The notes beneath the pieces were generated by a model, which was given only the letters and a program-made list of their open reading frames with translations, was not told the DNA's origin and searched no databases. This document shows, one piece after another, positions 26,989-36,110 of a stretch of 64,000 bases of DNA. This DNA comes from Saprospiraceae bacterium (GTDB taxonomy: Bacteria > Bacteroidota > Bacteroidia > Chitinophagales > Saprospiraceae): the NCBI GenBank assembly GCA_016714785.1, contig JADKCC010000061.1:13127-77126 (forward strand). The letters run 5' to 3'. Positions within the stretch are counted from its first letter, which is position 1, and every line of letters begins with the position of its first letter. Both the position numbers and the translations under genes were made by a program.

Positions 26989-27660
26989 ATGATACATCAA
27001 ATTTCAAAAAATAATATTACATTCGCAGCTTTAAAAGAATCAATATTCATGTTTGGGATTAGCAAAAAAGAAACAATTAGAAAAGAAAAGTATCAATACC
27101 TTTGTGGCGCTATGGACCTAGATTTCCTTGATCTAGATGAATTTGGCACCAAAGCATACCTGAAAGGGTTTGAATTATTTAAATCTAGGAATGGTAAAAT
27201 ACGTAATTTATGCCAAAAGAAATCACCATCATTAGATAATGAAATCAATATGTTTGATTATAAATATACGGTGTCCACTGGAAAGACGTACCATGTTTTT
27301 GATCAGACAGTATTTTTTGTCAATGCCAAGGACCTAGCATTACCTTCTTTTATAATGAAACCTGAAAACATAGGCCATAAAATTGCGGCATTCTTAGGTT
27401 GGGAGGATATAGACTTTGAGCAATATCCAACATTCTCCAATACATATCACCTTATAGGTGAAAATGAAACATTCATTAGGCACCATTTTGATGATAATAT
27501 CTTGAAATTTTTCTCCAAAACGAGTGGATGGACCATAGAAGCAGCCAATTATTATCTCATATTTTATGCTGCCAATAGCCTAGTTCCTGAAAATATCCTA
27601 ATGGACTTTTATAGATTGGGCATGGGTGTTTATGACTTATTTAAGGAGTCTGACATTTAA
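26989..27660 (+). CDS. Hypothetical protein, DUF3137-like
   Basis: 223 residues without signal peptide or transmembrane helix. The central part (MFDYKYTVSTGKTYHVFDQTVFFV, LALPSFIMKPENI, DIDFEQYPTFSNTYHLIGENETFIRHHF) resembles the soluble domain of DUF3137 membrane proteins, which I know only as uncharacterised. It lies alone between two AT-rich gaps. Function unknown. Confidence 0.6.
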   Translation: MIHQISKNNITFAALKESIFMFGISKKETIRKEKYQYLCGAMDLDFLDLDEFGTKAYLKGFELFKSRNGKIRNLCQKKSPSLDNEINMFDYKYTVSTGKTYHVFDQTVFFVNAKDLALPSFIMKPENIGHKIAAFLGWEDIDFEQYPTFSNTYHLIGENETFIRHHFDDNILKFFSKTSGWTIEAANYYLIFYAANSLVPENILMDFYRLGMGVYDLFKESDI

Positions 27661-27741
27661 TTTAGATAGAACAATGAACCCTCTCTTTAGTAATTCAAAA
27701 CAATAAAATATAAAAAATTTACTAATTGACTGATTAAAGTA

Positions 27742-27771
27742 TTGACAAATACACAAAATCCTTTATATTTG
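27742..27771 (+). promoter_or_regulatory. Promoter of the thioredoxin-dockerin gene
   Basis: TTGAC at 27742 (-33) and TATATTTG at 27764-27771 (-7) are separated by 19 bases, one of the best consensus matches in the window. The ATG follows 28 bases later. Confidence 0.6.
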
Positions 27772-27799
27772 TATTTTATAATCCGTCAAAATACTGAAA

Positions 27800-28813
27800 A
27801 TGAAAACTTTTTTTAAACTTTTCATATTCTCAATCTTCCTTTCACCTTATTCCTACTGCCAAACCAACATGCATGATTTTAGTGTCACTGATGTGCATGG
27901 AAAACAGCATAAACTTTATAATGACTATCTCAACCAAGGCAAAGTAGTGGTTATAAAATTCTTTTTTACTTCTTGTCCACCCTGTATTGCCAATGCACCT
28001 TTATGGCAACAAAAATATGTGCAACATGGCAGTGGCACTCAAGGCGTTGAGTTCTTTAGTGTTACCACTATAACTAGTGATTATGATCCTACTATCCAAG
28101 GATTTGAAGCAATATACAACCAAACCATGAAAGGAATAAGCCAAGATGGCGGGGCTCAAACGATAGCCAATCCATTTAAAAATGGTACTTATGGTTCTTG
28201 GTGGGGCACTCCTTCCTTTGCGGTAATCGCACCTGACCGTTCATTAGTTTATGGCGTACAGTTCAGCCAATTGGATGCCGCCATTGCAACAGCCAAAACC
28301 AAAGTAGGTGTTGTACCCAGTACTGTAAACCTTCAAGTGAGTACTTTTGGACCGGATATCCCTTCTGATCATATCAAATTTTTTATTAGTCCTAAAGGTA
28401 GCAATTCACCAAAAATAGAAATAAAAAAGAACGCCCAAGGCGAATATAGTTTTACATACCCATCAGTTACAGTACCTGAGATGATTGATCCCGAAATTAC
28501 AATGGAGAGTTATGCGCAGGCTTATACCAGTCAGATTACGGCATCAGATCTTGTGGTCATTCAAAAACACATATTAGGCCTCACACTCTTTGATGCGGCT
28601 TATAAATTGGTAGCTGCAGATGTCAATAGTGATGGGAAAGTAACAGCGTCGGATATTGTCAATATCAAAAAAGTGATCATAGGTTTAACAAATGAATATC
28701 CAAATAGCACTCCTTCTTATAAATCCATTCCTGAAAAGATAAGTTTTACAGCATCCGCAGGAGTAACGATTTCTCCAGAATTTATCGTAGTAAAAATGGG
28801 TAATGTAAATTGA
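27800..28813 (+). CDS. Secreted thioredoxin-fold protein with dockerin-like domain
   Basis: 337 residues with a signal peptide ending SYC-Q. Residues ~25-170 are a TlpA/redoxin-like thioredoxin fold with a resolving CPPC active site (FTSCPPCIANAPLW) and a cis-Pro segment (GTPSFAVIAPD). Residues ~240-300 form a type I dockerin-like pair: SQITASDLVVIQKHILGL and ADVNSDGKVTASDIVNIKKVIIGL. The second copy has a full DxNxDG calcium loop, the first lacks the loop residues. The C-terminus (ASAGVTISPEFIVVKMGNVN) is beta-rich and not a clear T9SS sorting domain. It has its own promoter. It may act as a disulfide or peroxide-related reductase outside the cytoplasm; the role of the dockerin is unknown. 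Confidence 0.78.
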   Translation: MKTFFKLFIFSIFLSPYSYCQTNMHDFSVTDVHGKQHKLYNDYLNQGKVVVIKFFFTSCPPCIANAPLWQQKYVQHGSGTQGVEFFSVTTITSDYDPTIQGFEAIYNQTMKGISQDGGAQTIANPFKNGTYGSWWGTPSFAVIAPDRSLVYGVQFSQLDAAIATAKTKVGVVPSTVNLQVSTFGPDIPSDHIKFFISPKGSNSPKIEIKKNAQGEYSFTYPSVTVPEMIDPEITMESYAQAYTSQITASDLVVIQKHILGLTLFDAAYKLVAADVNSDGKVTASDIVNIKKVIIGLTNEYPNSTPSYKSIPEKISFTASAGVTISPEFIVVKMGNVN

Positions 28814-28822
28814 GAGTAATAG

Positions 28823-29377
28823 TTAATGATTGGTTTTATTTACAAATTCAACCACTTCGTCTAAATATAAATCAAGCGTTTCTTTTAATGTTTTTGCTAG
28901 TTGATGATTTCCATCTAAATAATTTTGGATAGTAGAAATAGGCAATTTATTGGGCATTACCACAACATTCAAGTAATTTAATATCCCTGTAAGATGCTCC
29001 ATTCCACGCAAATTTCCCGCTCTGCCAGTTGAAGTACCCAAAAGTGCTGCAAATTTACCACTGAAGGTACCTTTGTGATCTTTTACTGATAGTGCGTCAA
29101 TAAAACTTTTCAATATACCAGGGAAGCTTCCATTGTACTCTGGACTGACAATTAAGAGTAATTTTGAAGGTATGATTAATTCTTGCTGTAAACTATTGAT
29201 GACTTGATTTTGACTGACTTCTGCATACATGCCTTGGGTAACGATTTCGTTTTGGATATCAGCCAGATCTAACCAATGGACATTTTTATATTTGTCAACA
29301 AGTGTTTCAAAGCAATACTTAGCAATTAACTTAGTTCTACTATTGGGTCTATTGGTTCCTGAAATGACTGTAATCAT
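28823..29377 (-). CDS. NADPH-dependent FMN reductase family protein
   Basis: 184 residues with the flavodoxin-like fold of the FMN_red family: the FMN-phosphate loop GTNRPNSRT at the N-terminus, SPEYNGSFPGILKSFIDAL at about 80-100, and a TSTGRAGNLRGMEHL loop. Substrates in the family range from quinones to azo dyes and cannot be assigned. It converges with the thioredoxin-dockerin gene with a 9-bp gap and no obvious terminator. The 306-bp gap upstream (29378-29683) holds a TATATTTG -7-like motif at 29528-29535 facing the next gene. Confidence 0.85.
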   Translation of the reverse strand: MITVISGTNRPNSRTKLIAKYCFETLVDKYKNVHWLDLADIQNEIVTQGMYAEVSQNQVINSLQQELIIPSKLLLIVSPEYNGSFPGILKSFIDALSVKDHKGTFSGKFAALLGTSTGRAGNLRGMEHLTGILNYLNVVVMPNKLPISTIQNYLDGNHQLAKTLKETLDLYLDEVVEFVNKTNH

Positions 29378-29683
29378 AATAATATTTGATGTAGCAAACG
29401 AGTAATTTTAAGTTTTGTTTAATTTATTCCTTCCTTTTTGATAAAAACAAGATAAGAAATAAACCAAGAGGAAATTGGCTATCATAAAATACTTCAAATG
29501 ATGTAATAGATATCACGGCTTTATTTGTATATTTGCGGTTTATTTCAGCAAATCAAATGAGTAGTAAAAATATTTTAAGCAAGTAAATTGGTTAAATACG
29601 AAATTTTTATTTACAAATAATGGTTTAATAAAATACTGTTTCAATTTGTCTTGTAAATTATACAAATTTAATAATGTCTTAAA

Positions 29684-30364
29684 ATGAAGTTGACATATCT
29701 CGGACAATCCGCTTTTCATCTAATAACTAATGGCATTAATTTGATTTTTGATCCAATGATCAGTGCCAACCCACTTGCAAGCCACATCGAGTTATCAAGC
29801 TTAAGCAGTGATTATATTTTGCTCTCTCATGGACATAGTGATCATGTTGCTGACGCAGAAATTTTGGCAAAACAAAATAATGCAAAGATAATATCCAACT
29901 ATGAAGTAGTATCGTGGTTTGAAAATAAAGGGATTGCTGGACATCCTATGAATTTGGGTGGCAAATACCCATTTGAGTTTGGTACCGTAAAATATGTCAA
30001 TGCCGTTCATTCGAGCATGATGCCTGATGGAAGTTATGGTGGTGCACCAGGTGGTTTTGTTATTTGGAATGGTGATAAAAGTTTTTATTTTGCTGGAGAT
30101 ACTGCTTTAACATTGGACATGAAATTGATTCCAATGCTCTGCCCTACCCTAGATTTCGCCATATTGCCCATAGGGGATAACTTTACAATGGGATACGAGG
30201 ATGCTGTTCTAGCTGCTGATTTCATCCAATGCGACAAAATCATCGGTTGTCATTTTGATACTTTTGGATACATCAAGATAGATCATGAGGCTGCCATATC
30301 AGAATTTAAAAACGCTGGTAAAGAACTTATATTACTTAAAATCGGACAAAGTATAGACTTATAA
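29684..30364 (+). CDS. UPF0173-type metal-dependent hydrolase (MBL fold)
   Basis: 226 residues. The metallo-beta-lactamase metal motif is LSHGHSDHVAD (HxHxDH, about 49-55), with VHSSMMPDG, FAGDTALTLDM and IGCHFDTFGYIKID providing the remaining ligands. This is the YtkL/UPF0173 family, whose substrate is unknown. The stop is 8 bases before parA, so it may be co-transcribed with the partition genes. Confidence 0.88.
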   Translation: MKLTYLGQSAFHLITNGINLIFDPMISANPLASHIELSSLSSDYILLSHGHSDHVADAEILAKQNNAKIISNYEVVSWFENKGIAGHPMNLGGKYPFEFGTVKYVNAVHSSMMPDGSYGGAPGGFVIWNGDKSFYFAGDTALTLDMKLIPMLCPTLDFAILPIGDNFTMGYEDAVLAADFIQCDKIIGCHFDTFGYIKIDHEAAISEFKNAGKELILLKIGQSIDL

Positions 30365-30372
30365 ATATCAAC

Positions 30373-31155
30373 ATGGGTAAAATAATAGCAATTGCTAACC
30401 AAAAAGGCGGCGTAGGTAAAACTACTACAGCCATAAACTTGGCCGCTACACTTGCGGTCTTAGAAAAAAAAATACTGCTCATCGATGCAGATCCTCAAGC
30501 CAATGCCACTTCTGGAGTTGGTGTCAAAGAAGATCAAATCACCATCACAACCTATGAATGCCTAGTGGAAGGTGCAAATCCACGTGATGGAATCATCGTA
30601 ACTAATACACCAAATCTATCTATTTTACCCTCATCCATAGACTTGGTTGGAGCAGAAATAGAATTGGTCAACGCTAGCAATAGAGAATTCAAAATGAGAA
30701 GCGCTTTGGAAGGCTTAAAAGATGAATATGATTACATTTTTATCGATTGTTTACCATCTTTAGGTTTGATTACTTTAAATGCTTTGGCCGCAGCCGACAG
30801 TGTCATTGTACCCGTGCAATGTGAGTTTTTCTCATTAGAAGGATTCGGAAAACTAAAAGACACCATCAACCTAGTGCAGCAATCCATCAATCCTAATTTA
30901 CAAGTAGAAGGTGTTGTGCTTTCGATGTATGATCAAAGATTACGTATGGCGAATATGGTTCTCGAAGAAATAAGACACATTATCTCAGATCGCATTTATG
31001 AAACAATCATCCACAGGAATAGCAAAATTGGTGAAGCACCTTCATTGGGCCAGCCAGTGATCATATACGATGCCAGTAGCAAAGGGGCCATCAATTTCTT
31101 AAACTTAGCCAATGAATTCATCTCGATCAACGAAGCTGAAGCCGCTTATATTTAA
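30373..31155 (+). CDS. parA: Chromosome partition ATPase ParA/Soj
   Basis: 260 residues. A deviant Walker A ATPase: KGGVGKTTTAINLAA at residues 10-24, LLIDADPQANATSG (A' motif) and FIDCLPSLGLIT (Walker B). It moves ParB-parS complexes apart during chromosome segregation. parB follows 10 bp downstream. I did not find a clear parS site in the window. Confidence 0.95.
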   Translation: MGKIIAIANQKGGVGKTTTAINLAATLAVLEKKILLIDADPQANATSGVGVKEDQITITTYECLVEGANPRDGIIVTNTPNLSILPSSIDLVGAEIELVNASNREFKMRSALEGLKDEYDYIFIDCLPSLGLITLNALAAADSVIVPVQCEFFSLEGFGKLKDTINLVQQSINPNLQVEGVVLSMYDQRLRMANMVLEEIRHIISDRIYETIIHRNSKIGEAPSLGQPVIIYDASSKGAINFLNLANEFISINEAEAAYI

Positions 31156-31165
31156 ATAATTTCAG

Positions 31166-32068
31166 ATGAACAAAAAAACAGAAGTTTCTAAAGGATTGCG
31201 CTCATTGCTTTCCAATATAGAAAAAACCAACAACCCGACCGAACGAAGCCAATTAGTAAAGGAGCTATCTAATAGTATTGCTTTTATTAGTCCCGAGCTT
31301 ATTGAAGTCAACCCATATCAACCTCGTACAGAGTTTGACACAGATCAATTGATGGATCTAGCCAAATCTATAAAAATATCGGGCCTCATTCAACCTATTA
31401 CAGTAAGATCTTTAGGTGGTAATAAATATCAACTGATTTCTGGCGAAAGACGTCTTCGAGCTTCAAAAATGGCGGGACTCAAAGATGTCCCTGCGTATGT
31501 GCGTGTGGCCAATGATCAAGAGATGCTCGAAATGGCATTGGTAGAAAACATCCAAAGGGCTGACTTAAATGCCGTGGAAATCGCCATTTCTTACCAAAGA
31601 CTTATGGATGAATGCAATCTCACCCATGAAGCATTGTCTGAACGAGTAGGTAAAGATAGAAGTACTGTCACTAATTATGTCAGATTACTCAAATTACCAG
31701 CTCAAATCCAAGCATCTGTCAAAGAAAACCAACTGAGTATGGGACATGCTAGAGCATTGGCAGGTGTGGACAATATCGCTTTGCAGCTAAAAATTTATAA
31801 GGAAGCTATCGACCAACAATTATCTGTAAGATCTTTGGAATCTCTAATCAAAAGTTATGCAACTCCTAAAGCCACTACAACAGCTTCAAACGCCACCACA
31901 TCAGGTATCACACTTGAAATACAAAAAATAAAGGAACAAATAAGTCATCAACTTGGTACAAAAGTGGATATAAAACGAGCATCTTCTGGCAAAGGAAGCA
32001 TTACTATTCTATTTAATTCCGACAAAGAATTTAACAATATCACACAGATATTAGCTAAAGATAATTAA
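31166..32068 (+). CDS. parB: Chromosome partition protein ParB/Spo0J
   Basis: 300 residues with the N-terminal CTPase/nuclease-like ParB domain (ELIEVNPYQPRTEFD, GLIQPITVR, ISGERRLRASKMAG, ENIQRADLNAVEIA). A helix-turn-helix follows (THEALSERVGKDRSTVTNYVRLLKLP), then a linker of Thr/Ala repeats and a C-terminal dimerisation segment. It binds parS and slides as a CTP-gated clamp. It forms an operon with parA. Confidence 0.95.
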   Translation: MNKKTEVSKGLRSLLSNIEKTNNPTERSQLVKELSNSIAFISPELIEVNPYQPRTEFDTDQLMDLAKSIKISGLIQPITVRSLGGNKYQLISGERRLRASKMAGLKDVPAYVRVANDQEMLEMALVENIQRADLNAVEIAISYQRLMDECNLTHEALSERVGKDRSTVTNYVRLLKLPAQIQASVKENQLSMGHARALAGVDNIALQLKIYKEAIDQQLSVRSLESLIKSYATPKATTTASNATTSGITLEIQKIKEQISHQLGTKVDIKRASSGKGSITILFNSDKEFNNITQILAKDN

Positions 32069-32094
32069 AACTTCCTTTACTGCGTTAATACAAA

Positions 32095-32736
32095 ATGAGC
32101 AACCAAAATTTTATCATCATTGCGATCTTGACTATTTTTATAAGTACTATAGCTTATGGACAAATCAATAATGGTGCGTTGGATCAATTTGGAAAACCAA
32201 TACTCGTAGATACTGCTTACAACGAAAATGATACAATTATCAATAAAAATGGATTCTTTTCCCTTTTCAAAGGTAAACCAGGAAGAGCGGCATTCTATTC
32301 ATTAGTCATCCCTTCTGGAGGTCAAATCTATAACAGAAGATGGTGGAAGGTCCCTCTTGCATTGGGTATTGACGGTGGATTAACTTATGTTTTGATCAAT
32401 AATCGAAAACTTTATGGAGAAGCACAAGATCTATACGAAAAAGCTTTAACCGAAAAAGATCCATTGGCTAGTAGGTATAAGGATCAAAGAGATTATTACC
32501 GAAAATGGAGTGAATATGCTTGGGTATGGTTGATAGGAGGACATTTACTTACTGTCATTGATGCTTATGTTGATAGGCATTTGATGGATTTTGACGTAAG
32601 TCCAGACTTAACTTTGTCTCAAAACTACGGACTTGATGGCCAATCAAACATAGCTTTTGGCGTTCATGCCGGCGTAAAAATAAATCTAACACCCAAAGTG
32701 CAAAAAACGCCCAATCAACTTTTATTAAGTCGATAG
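32095..32736 (+). CDS. DUF5683 membrane protein
   Basis: 213 residues with a signal-like N-terminus (ILTIFISTIAYGQ). The middle carries the DUF5683 core KPGRAAFYSLVIPSGGQIYNRRWWKVPLALGIDGGL, then a second helix WAWVWLIGGHLLTVIDAYVDRHL and a Ser-rich end. This protein regularly follows parA-parB in Bacteroidota, so a link to envelope or division is likely but unproven. Confidence 0.82.
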   Translation: MSNQNFIIIAILTIFISTIAYGQINNGALDQFGKPILVDTAYNENDTIINKNGFFSLFKGKPGRAAFYSLVIPSGGQIYNRRWWKVPLALGIDGGLTYVLINNRKLYGEAQDLYEKALTEKDPLASRYKDQRDYYRKWSEYAWVWLIGGHLLTVIDAYVDRHLMDFDVSPDLTLSQNYGLDGQSNIAFGVHAGVKINLTPKVQKTPNQLLLSR

Positions 32737-32738
32737 TT

Positions 32739-33815
32739 ATGTCCAACAAAAACATTCCAAATAAAAAAGTTCACAAGCGAAAAAGTAAAACAGGCTTACC
32801 ACCAGGCACGCACATCTACACTGGTAAAAACTTATTAGATAAACCTGAAATCCAAGTTTTCAGTTATGGTATTGAGTTTTGCAATATGCTTACACCCGAC
32901 GTAGATGAATTGCTCAAAATGGATTTTGACCACAAGACATGGATCAATATAGAAGGGCTACATGACGTTGAATTAATCAGAAGCGTATGTGATAAATTTG
33001 GAATCCATCATTTATATCAAGAAGATATTTTAAATGTATATCAAAGGCCCAAAGTAGAAGAAGAAGATCATTATTTATTTACAACTTTTAAGTCCTTGGG
33101 ATGGAATGACCAACAAAATGAAATAGAACTAGAACAAATCTCTATGGTATTATCTGGCAACACAGTGATTACATTTCAAGAAAAATTGGGAGATCATTAC
33201 GATGCATTACGTGAAAGGTTACAGACAGAAAAATCCATCATCAGAGAAAAAACCATTGATTATTTATTCTACAGAATATTAGATATCACAGTAGATGTAT
33301 ATTTTGATATCTTAGAAAAAATGGGTGACTATTTAGAAATTATCGAAAATGAAGTGATAAATCAACCTGCCAATGGGATATTGTTAGAAATACAAAATAA
33401 CAAAAAAGACATTATGCAGTTAAGGAAAAACATTTATCCTATGCGTGATGTGATGAACAAATTGGCCAATGTAGAGCATCCACTAATCAATGAAAAAACT
33501 AAAAAGTATTTTAAAGATGTATTGGATCATACTGTGCAAATATTAGAAAATGTAGAAACATACAGAGATATAAATGTAAGTTTAAAAGATGTATATCTGA
33601 ATGCACTAAGTCATGATATGAACAAAGTCATGAAAATATTGACCATTATCTCTACGTTTTTTATTCCATTGACATTTATAGTAGGTGTTTATGGTATGAA
33701 TTTCAGGTATATGCCTGAGTTGGAGTGGGTAAATGGGTATTATATAATTTGGGGCATCATGATTGCGATTGTCATATTATTATCTATATGGTTTAAGCGA
33801 AAAGGTTGGTTTTAA
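32739..33815 (+). CDS. corA: CorA-type magnesium/cobalt transporter
   Basis: 358 residues. The cytoplasmic N-terminal domain (WINIEGLHDVELI, HHLYQEDILNVYQRPKVEEEDHYLF) leads into a long helix, and the C-terminus has two transmembrane helices with the CorA signature YGMNF (GMN) after STFFIPLTFIVGV. It mediates Mg2+ uptake. It starts 2 bp after DUF5683, so it is probably part of the par operon transcript. Confidence 0.95.
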   Translation: MSNKNIPNKKVHKRKSKTGLPPGTHIYTGKNLLDKPEIQVFSYGIEFCNMLTPDVDELLKMDFDHKTWINIEGLHDVELIRSVCDKFGIHHLYQEDILNVYQRPKVEEEDHYLFTTFKSLGWNDQQNEIELEQISMVLSGNTVITFQEKLGDHYDALRERLQTEKSIIREKTIDYLFYRILDITVDVYFDILEKMGDYLEIIENEVINQPANGILLEIQNNKKDIMQLRKNIYPMRDVMNKLANVEHPLINEKTKKYFKDVLDHTVQILENVETYRDINVSLKDVYLNALSHDMNKVMKILTIISTFFIPLTFIVGVYGMNFRYMPELEWVNGYYIIWGIMIAIVILLSIWFKRKGWF

Positions 33816-33880
33816 GAATACAAAACGAAACAAACAAAATCATATACTAAAAAAATATATATTTATTTTCAGAAAAACTT

Positions 33881-33910
33881 TTGCAGAAATAAATAAAAAC
33901 AGTATCTTTG
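33881..33910 (+). promoter_or_regulatory. Promoter of the tRNA-Arg / ribosomal protein genes
   Basis: TTG at 33881-33883 and TATCTTTG at 33903-33910 with a 19-base spacer match the Bacteroidota consensus. The tRNA lies 90 bases downstream. Confidence 0.6.
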
Positions 33911-33925
33911 CAGCCTAATTAAAAA

Positions 33926-33969
33926 AGCAAAAAAGATTTGCTGTATCAACACACTATAAAGTGTTGATA
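33926..33969 (+). other. Two leader hairpins between promoter and tRNA-Arg
   Basis: AGCAAA pairs with TTTGCT (33926-33942). TATCAACAC (33944-33952) pairs perfectly with GTGTTGATA (33961-33969) over an 8-base loop. They precede the tRNA and may guide processing or attenuation. Confidence 0.4.
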
Positions 33970-34000
33970 ATTAGTGACATAAGGAATTAGAACATAAATT

Positions 34001-34074
34001 GGCCCCGTAGCTCAACTGGATAGAGTACTTGACTACGAATCAAGCGGTTGAAGGTTCGAATCCTTCCGGAGTCA
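34001..34074 (+). tRNA. tRNA-Arg (anticodon ACG)
   Basis: A 74-base cloverleaf: D arm AGCTCAACTGGATAGAGT, anticodon stem-loop TTGACTACGAATCAA with ACG in the loop, and T arm GAAGGTTCGAATCCTTC. The acceptor arm pairs GGCCCCG with CGGAGTC, which leaves one C-A mismatch and one G-U pair. Adenine in the wobble position would be edited to inosine and read CGU/CGC/CGA. The gene is followed by rpmB at 61 bp. Confidence 0.9.
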
Positions 34075-34135
34075 CAATTAGATAAAAAAAGGAGAAATTT
34101 CTCCGCGAGTATTAATCTTATTAAAAAGAAGCAAA

Positions 34136-34384
34136 ATGTCAAGAGTTTGCCAATTAACAGGTAAAAGACCTATGAAAGGTCACAAAGTGTCTCACTCAAA
34201 TGTGAAGACTAACAGAAGGTTTTTGCCCAATCTGTTTACTAAAAAATTCTTTATGCCTGAGTCAGGCGAATGGGTTACTTTGAAGGTTTGTGCTAGTGCA
34301 TTGCGTACTATCGACAAAAAAGGTCTTCATGCTTACCTTAAGGAATTGAAGTATGCAGGTGTCAATACCGGAGTAAAAATTTAA
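34136..34384 (+). CDS. rpmB: 50S ribosomal protein L28
   Basis: 82 residues, the usual length. MSRVCQLTGKRPMKGHKVSHSN is the family start, and RRFLPNLFTKKFFMPE..EWVTLKVCASALRTIDKKGL the conserved middle. It stands with rpmG and a DUF4295 gene, the standard Bacteroidota order. Confidence 0.97.
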   Translation: MSRVCQLTGKRPMKGHKVSHSNVKTNRRFLPNLFTKKFFMPESGEWVTLKVCASALRTIDKKGLHAYLKELKYAGVNTGVKI

Positions 34385-34413
34385 TTGATCAATCGTTTAA
34401 ATAACAGATAGCA

Positions 34414-34602
34414 ATGGCAAAAAAATCAAAAGGCAACAGAATTCAGATCATTCTGGAGTGTACCGAGCATAAAACTAGTGGAATGCCGGGAATGTCAAGA
34501 TACGTAACCGAAAAAAACAGGAAAAACAATCCTGATAGAATGGAGATTAAAAAATTTAATCCTGTCCTTAAGAAATATACACTTCACAAAGAAATTAAAT
34601 AA
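34414..34602 (+). CDS. rpmG: 50S ribosomal protein L33
   Basis: 62 residues with IQIILECTEHKTSGMPGMSRYVTEKNRKNNPDRMEIKKFNPVL. Only one of the four zinc-ribbon cysteines is present, so this is the cysteine-poor (zinc-independent) L33 type. It starts 29 bp after rpmB. Confidence 0.96.
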   Translation: MAKKSKGNRIQIILECTEHKTSGMPGMSRYVTEKNRKNNPDRMEIKKFNPVLKKYTLHKEIK

Positions 34603-34604
34603 TA

Positions 34605-34781
34605 ATGGCTAAAGTATCTAAAAACGCAAGAGTAGCCCAAAGAGCGGCTAATGCTGGTTCAGGTAGAGATCACGTAAAAGTGGTTAAGTCTATTAAAGAT
34701 CCTGTATCTGGTAAGTATTCTTACAAAGAGTCTATTATCCACAAGGATAAAGTAAAAGAGTTTTTTGAAGAAAACAAATAA
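34605..34781 (+). CDS. DUF4295 small basic protein
   Basis: 58 residues, starting 2 bases after the rpmG stop. MAKVSKNARVAQRAA, then SGRDHVKVVKSIKDP and SGKYSYKESIIHKDKVKEFF, is the DUF4295 pattern that accompanies rpmB-rpmG in Bacteroidota. Very basic and short, it is probably ribosome-associated, but its role is not established. Confidence 0.9.
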   Translation: MAKVSKNARVAQRAANAGSGRDHVKVVKSIKDPVSGKYSYKESIIHKDKVKEFFEENK

Positions 34782-34810
34782 TCAGATTTTCTGATTATAA
34801 AAAATAAAAC

Positions 34811-34845
34811 AGGGTTTTTCTTTATGTAAGGGAAAGCCCTTTTTG
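34811..34845 (+). terminator. Terminator after the rpmB-rpmG-DUF4295 genes
   Basis: AGGGTTTTTC (34811-34820) pairs with GGAAAGCCCT (34831-34840) with G-U pairs, then a run of T. A smaller AATCAGATTTTCTGATT hairpin precedes it. Confidence 0.6.
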
Positions 34846-34989
34846 TATTTCATTAGTTGTACTCGACAGAATATTACTCGTAAAAATTAGACTGTTTGAT
34901 CTGCAATATATTAATATCTATTTTGTCCAAAAAAGAATTTTGGTCATTATATATTTAGTCCATACCCTTTTCTATAATAATTCTTACGT

Positions 34990-35943
34990 ATGAGTTTTTT
35001 TAAAAAGTTTTTTTCCAAAGATAAAGAAGAAGATCTAAACAAAGGATTAGAAAAAACCAAAGAAAGTTTCTTCTCCCAAATTACCAAGGCTGTTGCTGGC
35101 AAATCTAAAGTTGATATAGAATTCTTGGATGATCTTGAAAACATTCTTATCTCATCAGATGTGGGGCTTGAAACTACCGTTAAAATTATAGATAGATTAG
35201 AAAAAAAAGTATCTGAAGACAAATATCTTAATACCAATGAACTGAATGATATTCTTAAAAGAGTAATCACTGATATCCTTTCAGAAAATAATACTCAAGA
35301 TATCGAAGATTACACAATACCATCTGACCACCATCCATATATCATACTTGTAGTAGGTGTCAATGGTGTAGGAAAGACTACCACAATAGGAAAAATAGCA
35401 CATCAGTTCCAGAAAAAAGGAAAAAGAGTAGTACTCGGTGCGGGAGATACTTTTAGAGCTGCCGCTGTAGATCAACTCAAAATATGGTCTGAAAGAAGTG
35501 GCGCGCATTTTTATTCCAAGGGTATGAATACAGATCCTGCGGCCGTAGCTTACGAAACAGTACAATATGCTCAAAATGCCAATATGGATATAGCCATCAT
35601 TGATACTGCTGGAAGACTTCATACCAAAATCCAACTGATGGATGAGCTCACTAAAATAAAAAGATCTATCGACAAAAAGTTACCTGGTGCACCTCATGAA
35701 GTTATTTTAGTACTGGATGCTAGTACCGGACAAAATGCCATAGAACAAGCCAAACATTTTACTGCAGCCACAAACGTGACAGGCATAGCACTAACAAAAT
35801 TAGATGGCAGTGCCAAAGGTGGCGTAGTCTTAGGCATTTCGGACCAGTTTAAAATACCTATAAAATATATAGGCGTTGGGGAAGGCATAGATCAATTGCA
35901 AGTATTCAATAGAAAGGCATTTGTAGATTCATTATTTTCTTAA
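34990..35943 (+). CDS. ftsY: Signal recognition particle receptor FtsY
   Basis: 317 residues, short because the acidic A domain is nearly absent, as is usual in Bacteroidota. N-domain helices are followed by the G domain: GVNGVGKTTTIGKIAHQF (P-loop), AGDTFRAAAVDQL (G2 region), IIDTAGRLHTKIQLM (G3), LTKLDGSAKGG (G4) and the closing GVGEGIDQLQVF. It receives SRP-ribosome complexes at the inner membrane. Confidence 0.97.
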   Translation: MSFFKKFFSKDKEEDLNKGLEKTKESFFSQITKAVAGKSKVDIEFLDDLENILISSDVGLETTVKIIDRLEKKVSEDKYLNTNELNDILKRVITDILSENNTQDIEDYTIPSDHHPYIILVVGVNGVGKTTTIGKIAHQFQKKGKRVVLGAGDTFRAAAVDQLKIWSERSGAHFYSKGMNTDPAAVAYETVQYAQNANMDIAIIDTAGRLHTKIQLMDELTKIKRSIDKKLPGAPHEVILVLDASTGQNAIEQAKHFTAATNVTGIALTKLDGSAKGGVVLGISDQFKIPIKYIGVGEGIDQLQVFNRKAFVDSLFS

Positions 35944-36110
35944 TAATAATTAATATTTTGTATTTTTTTACGTTAATCATTATGTAAAAGTAAGTATTTG
36001 AAAGCATACACAATAATGTCGGTTGCTGATGGTTCTTTATTCAACCAACCTAACTCAATTGTAAATTAAATGCAATTATTTTCTAATTAAATTTGCTTTA
36101 AGTATATAAC

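Noticed and set aside
30373..32068. parS site near parAB
   Set aside because: I looked for the GTTTCACGTGAAAC-like palindrome; only a partial CCACGTGATGG inside parA was seen, which is not a match.
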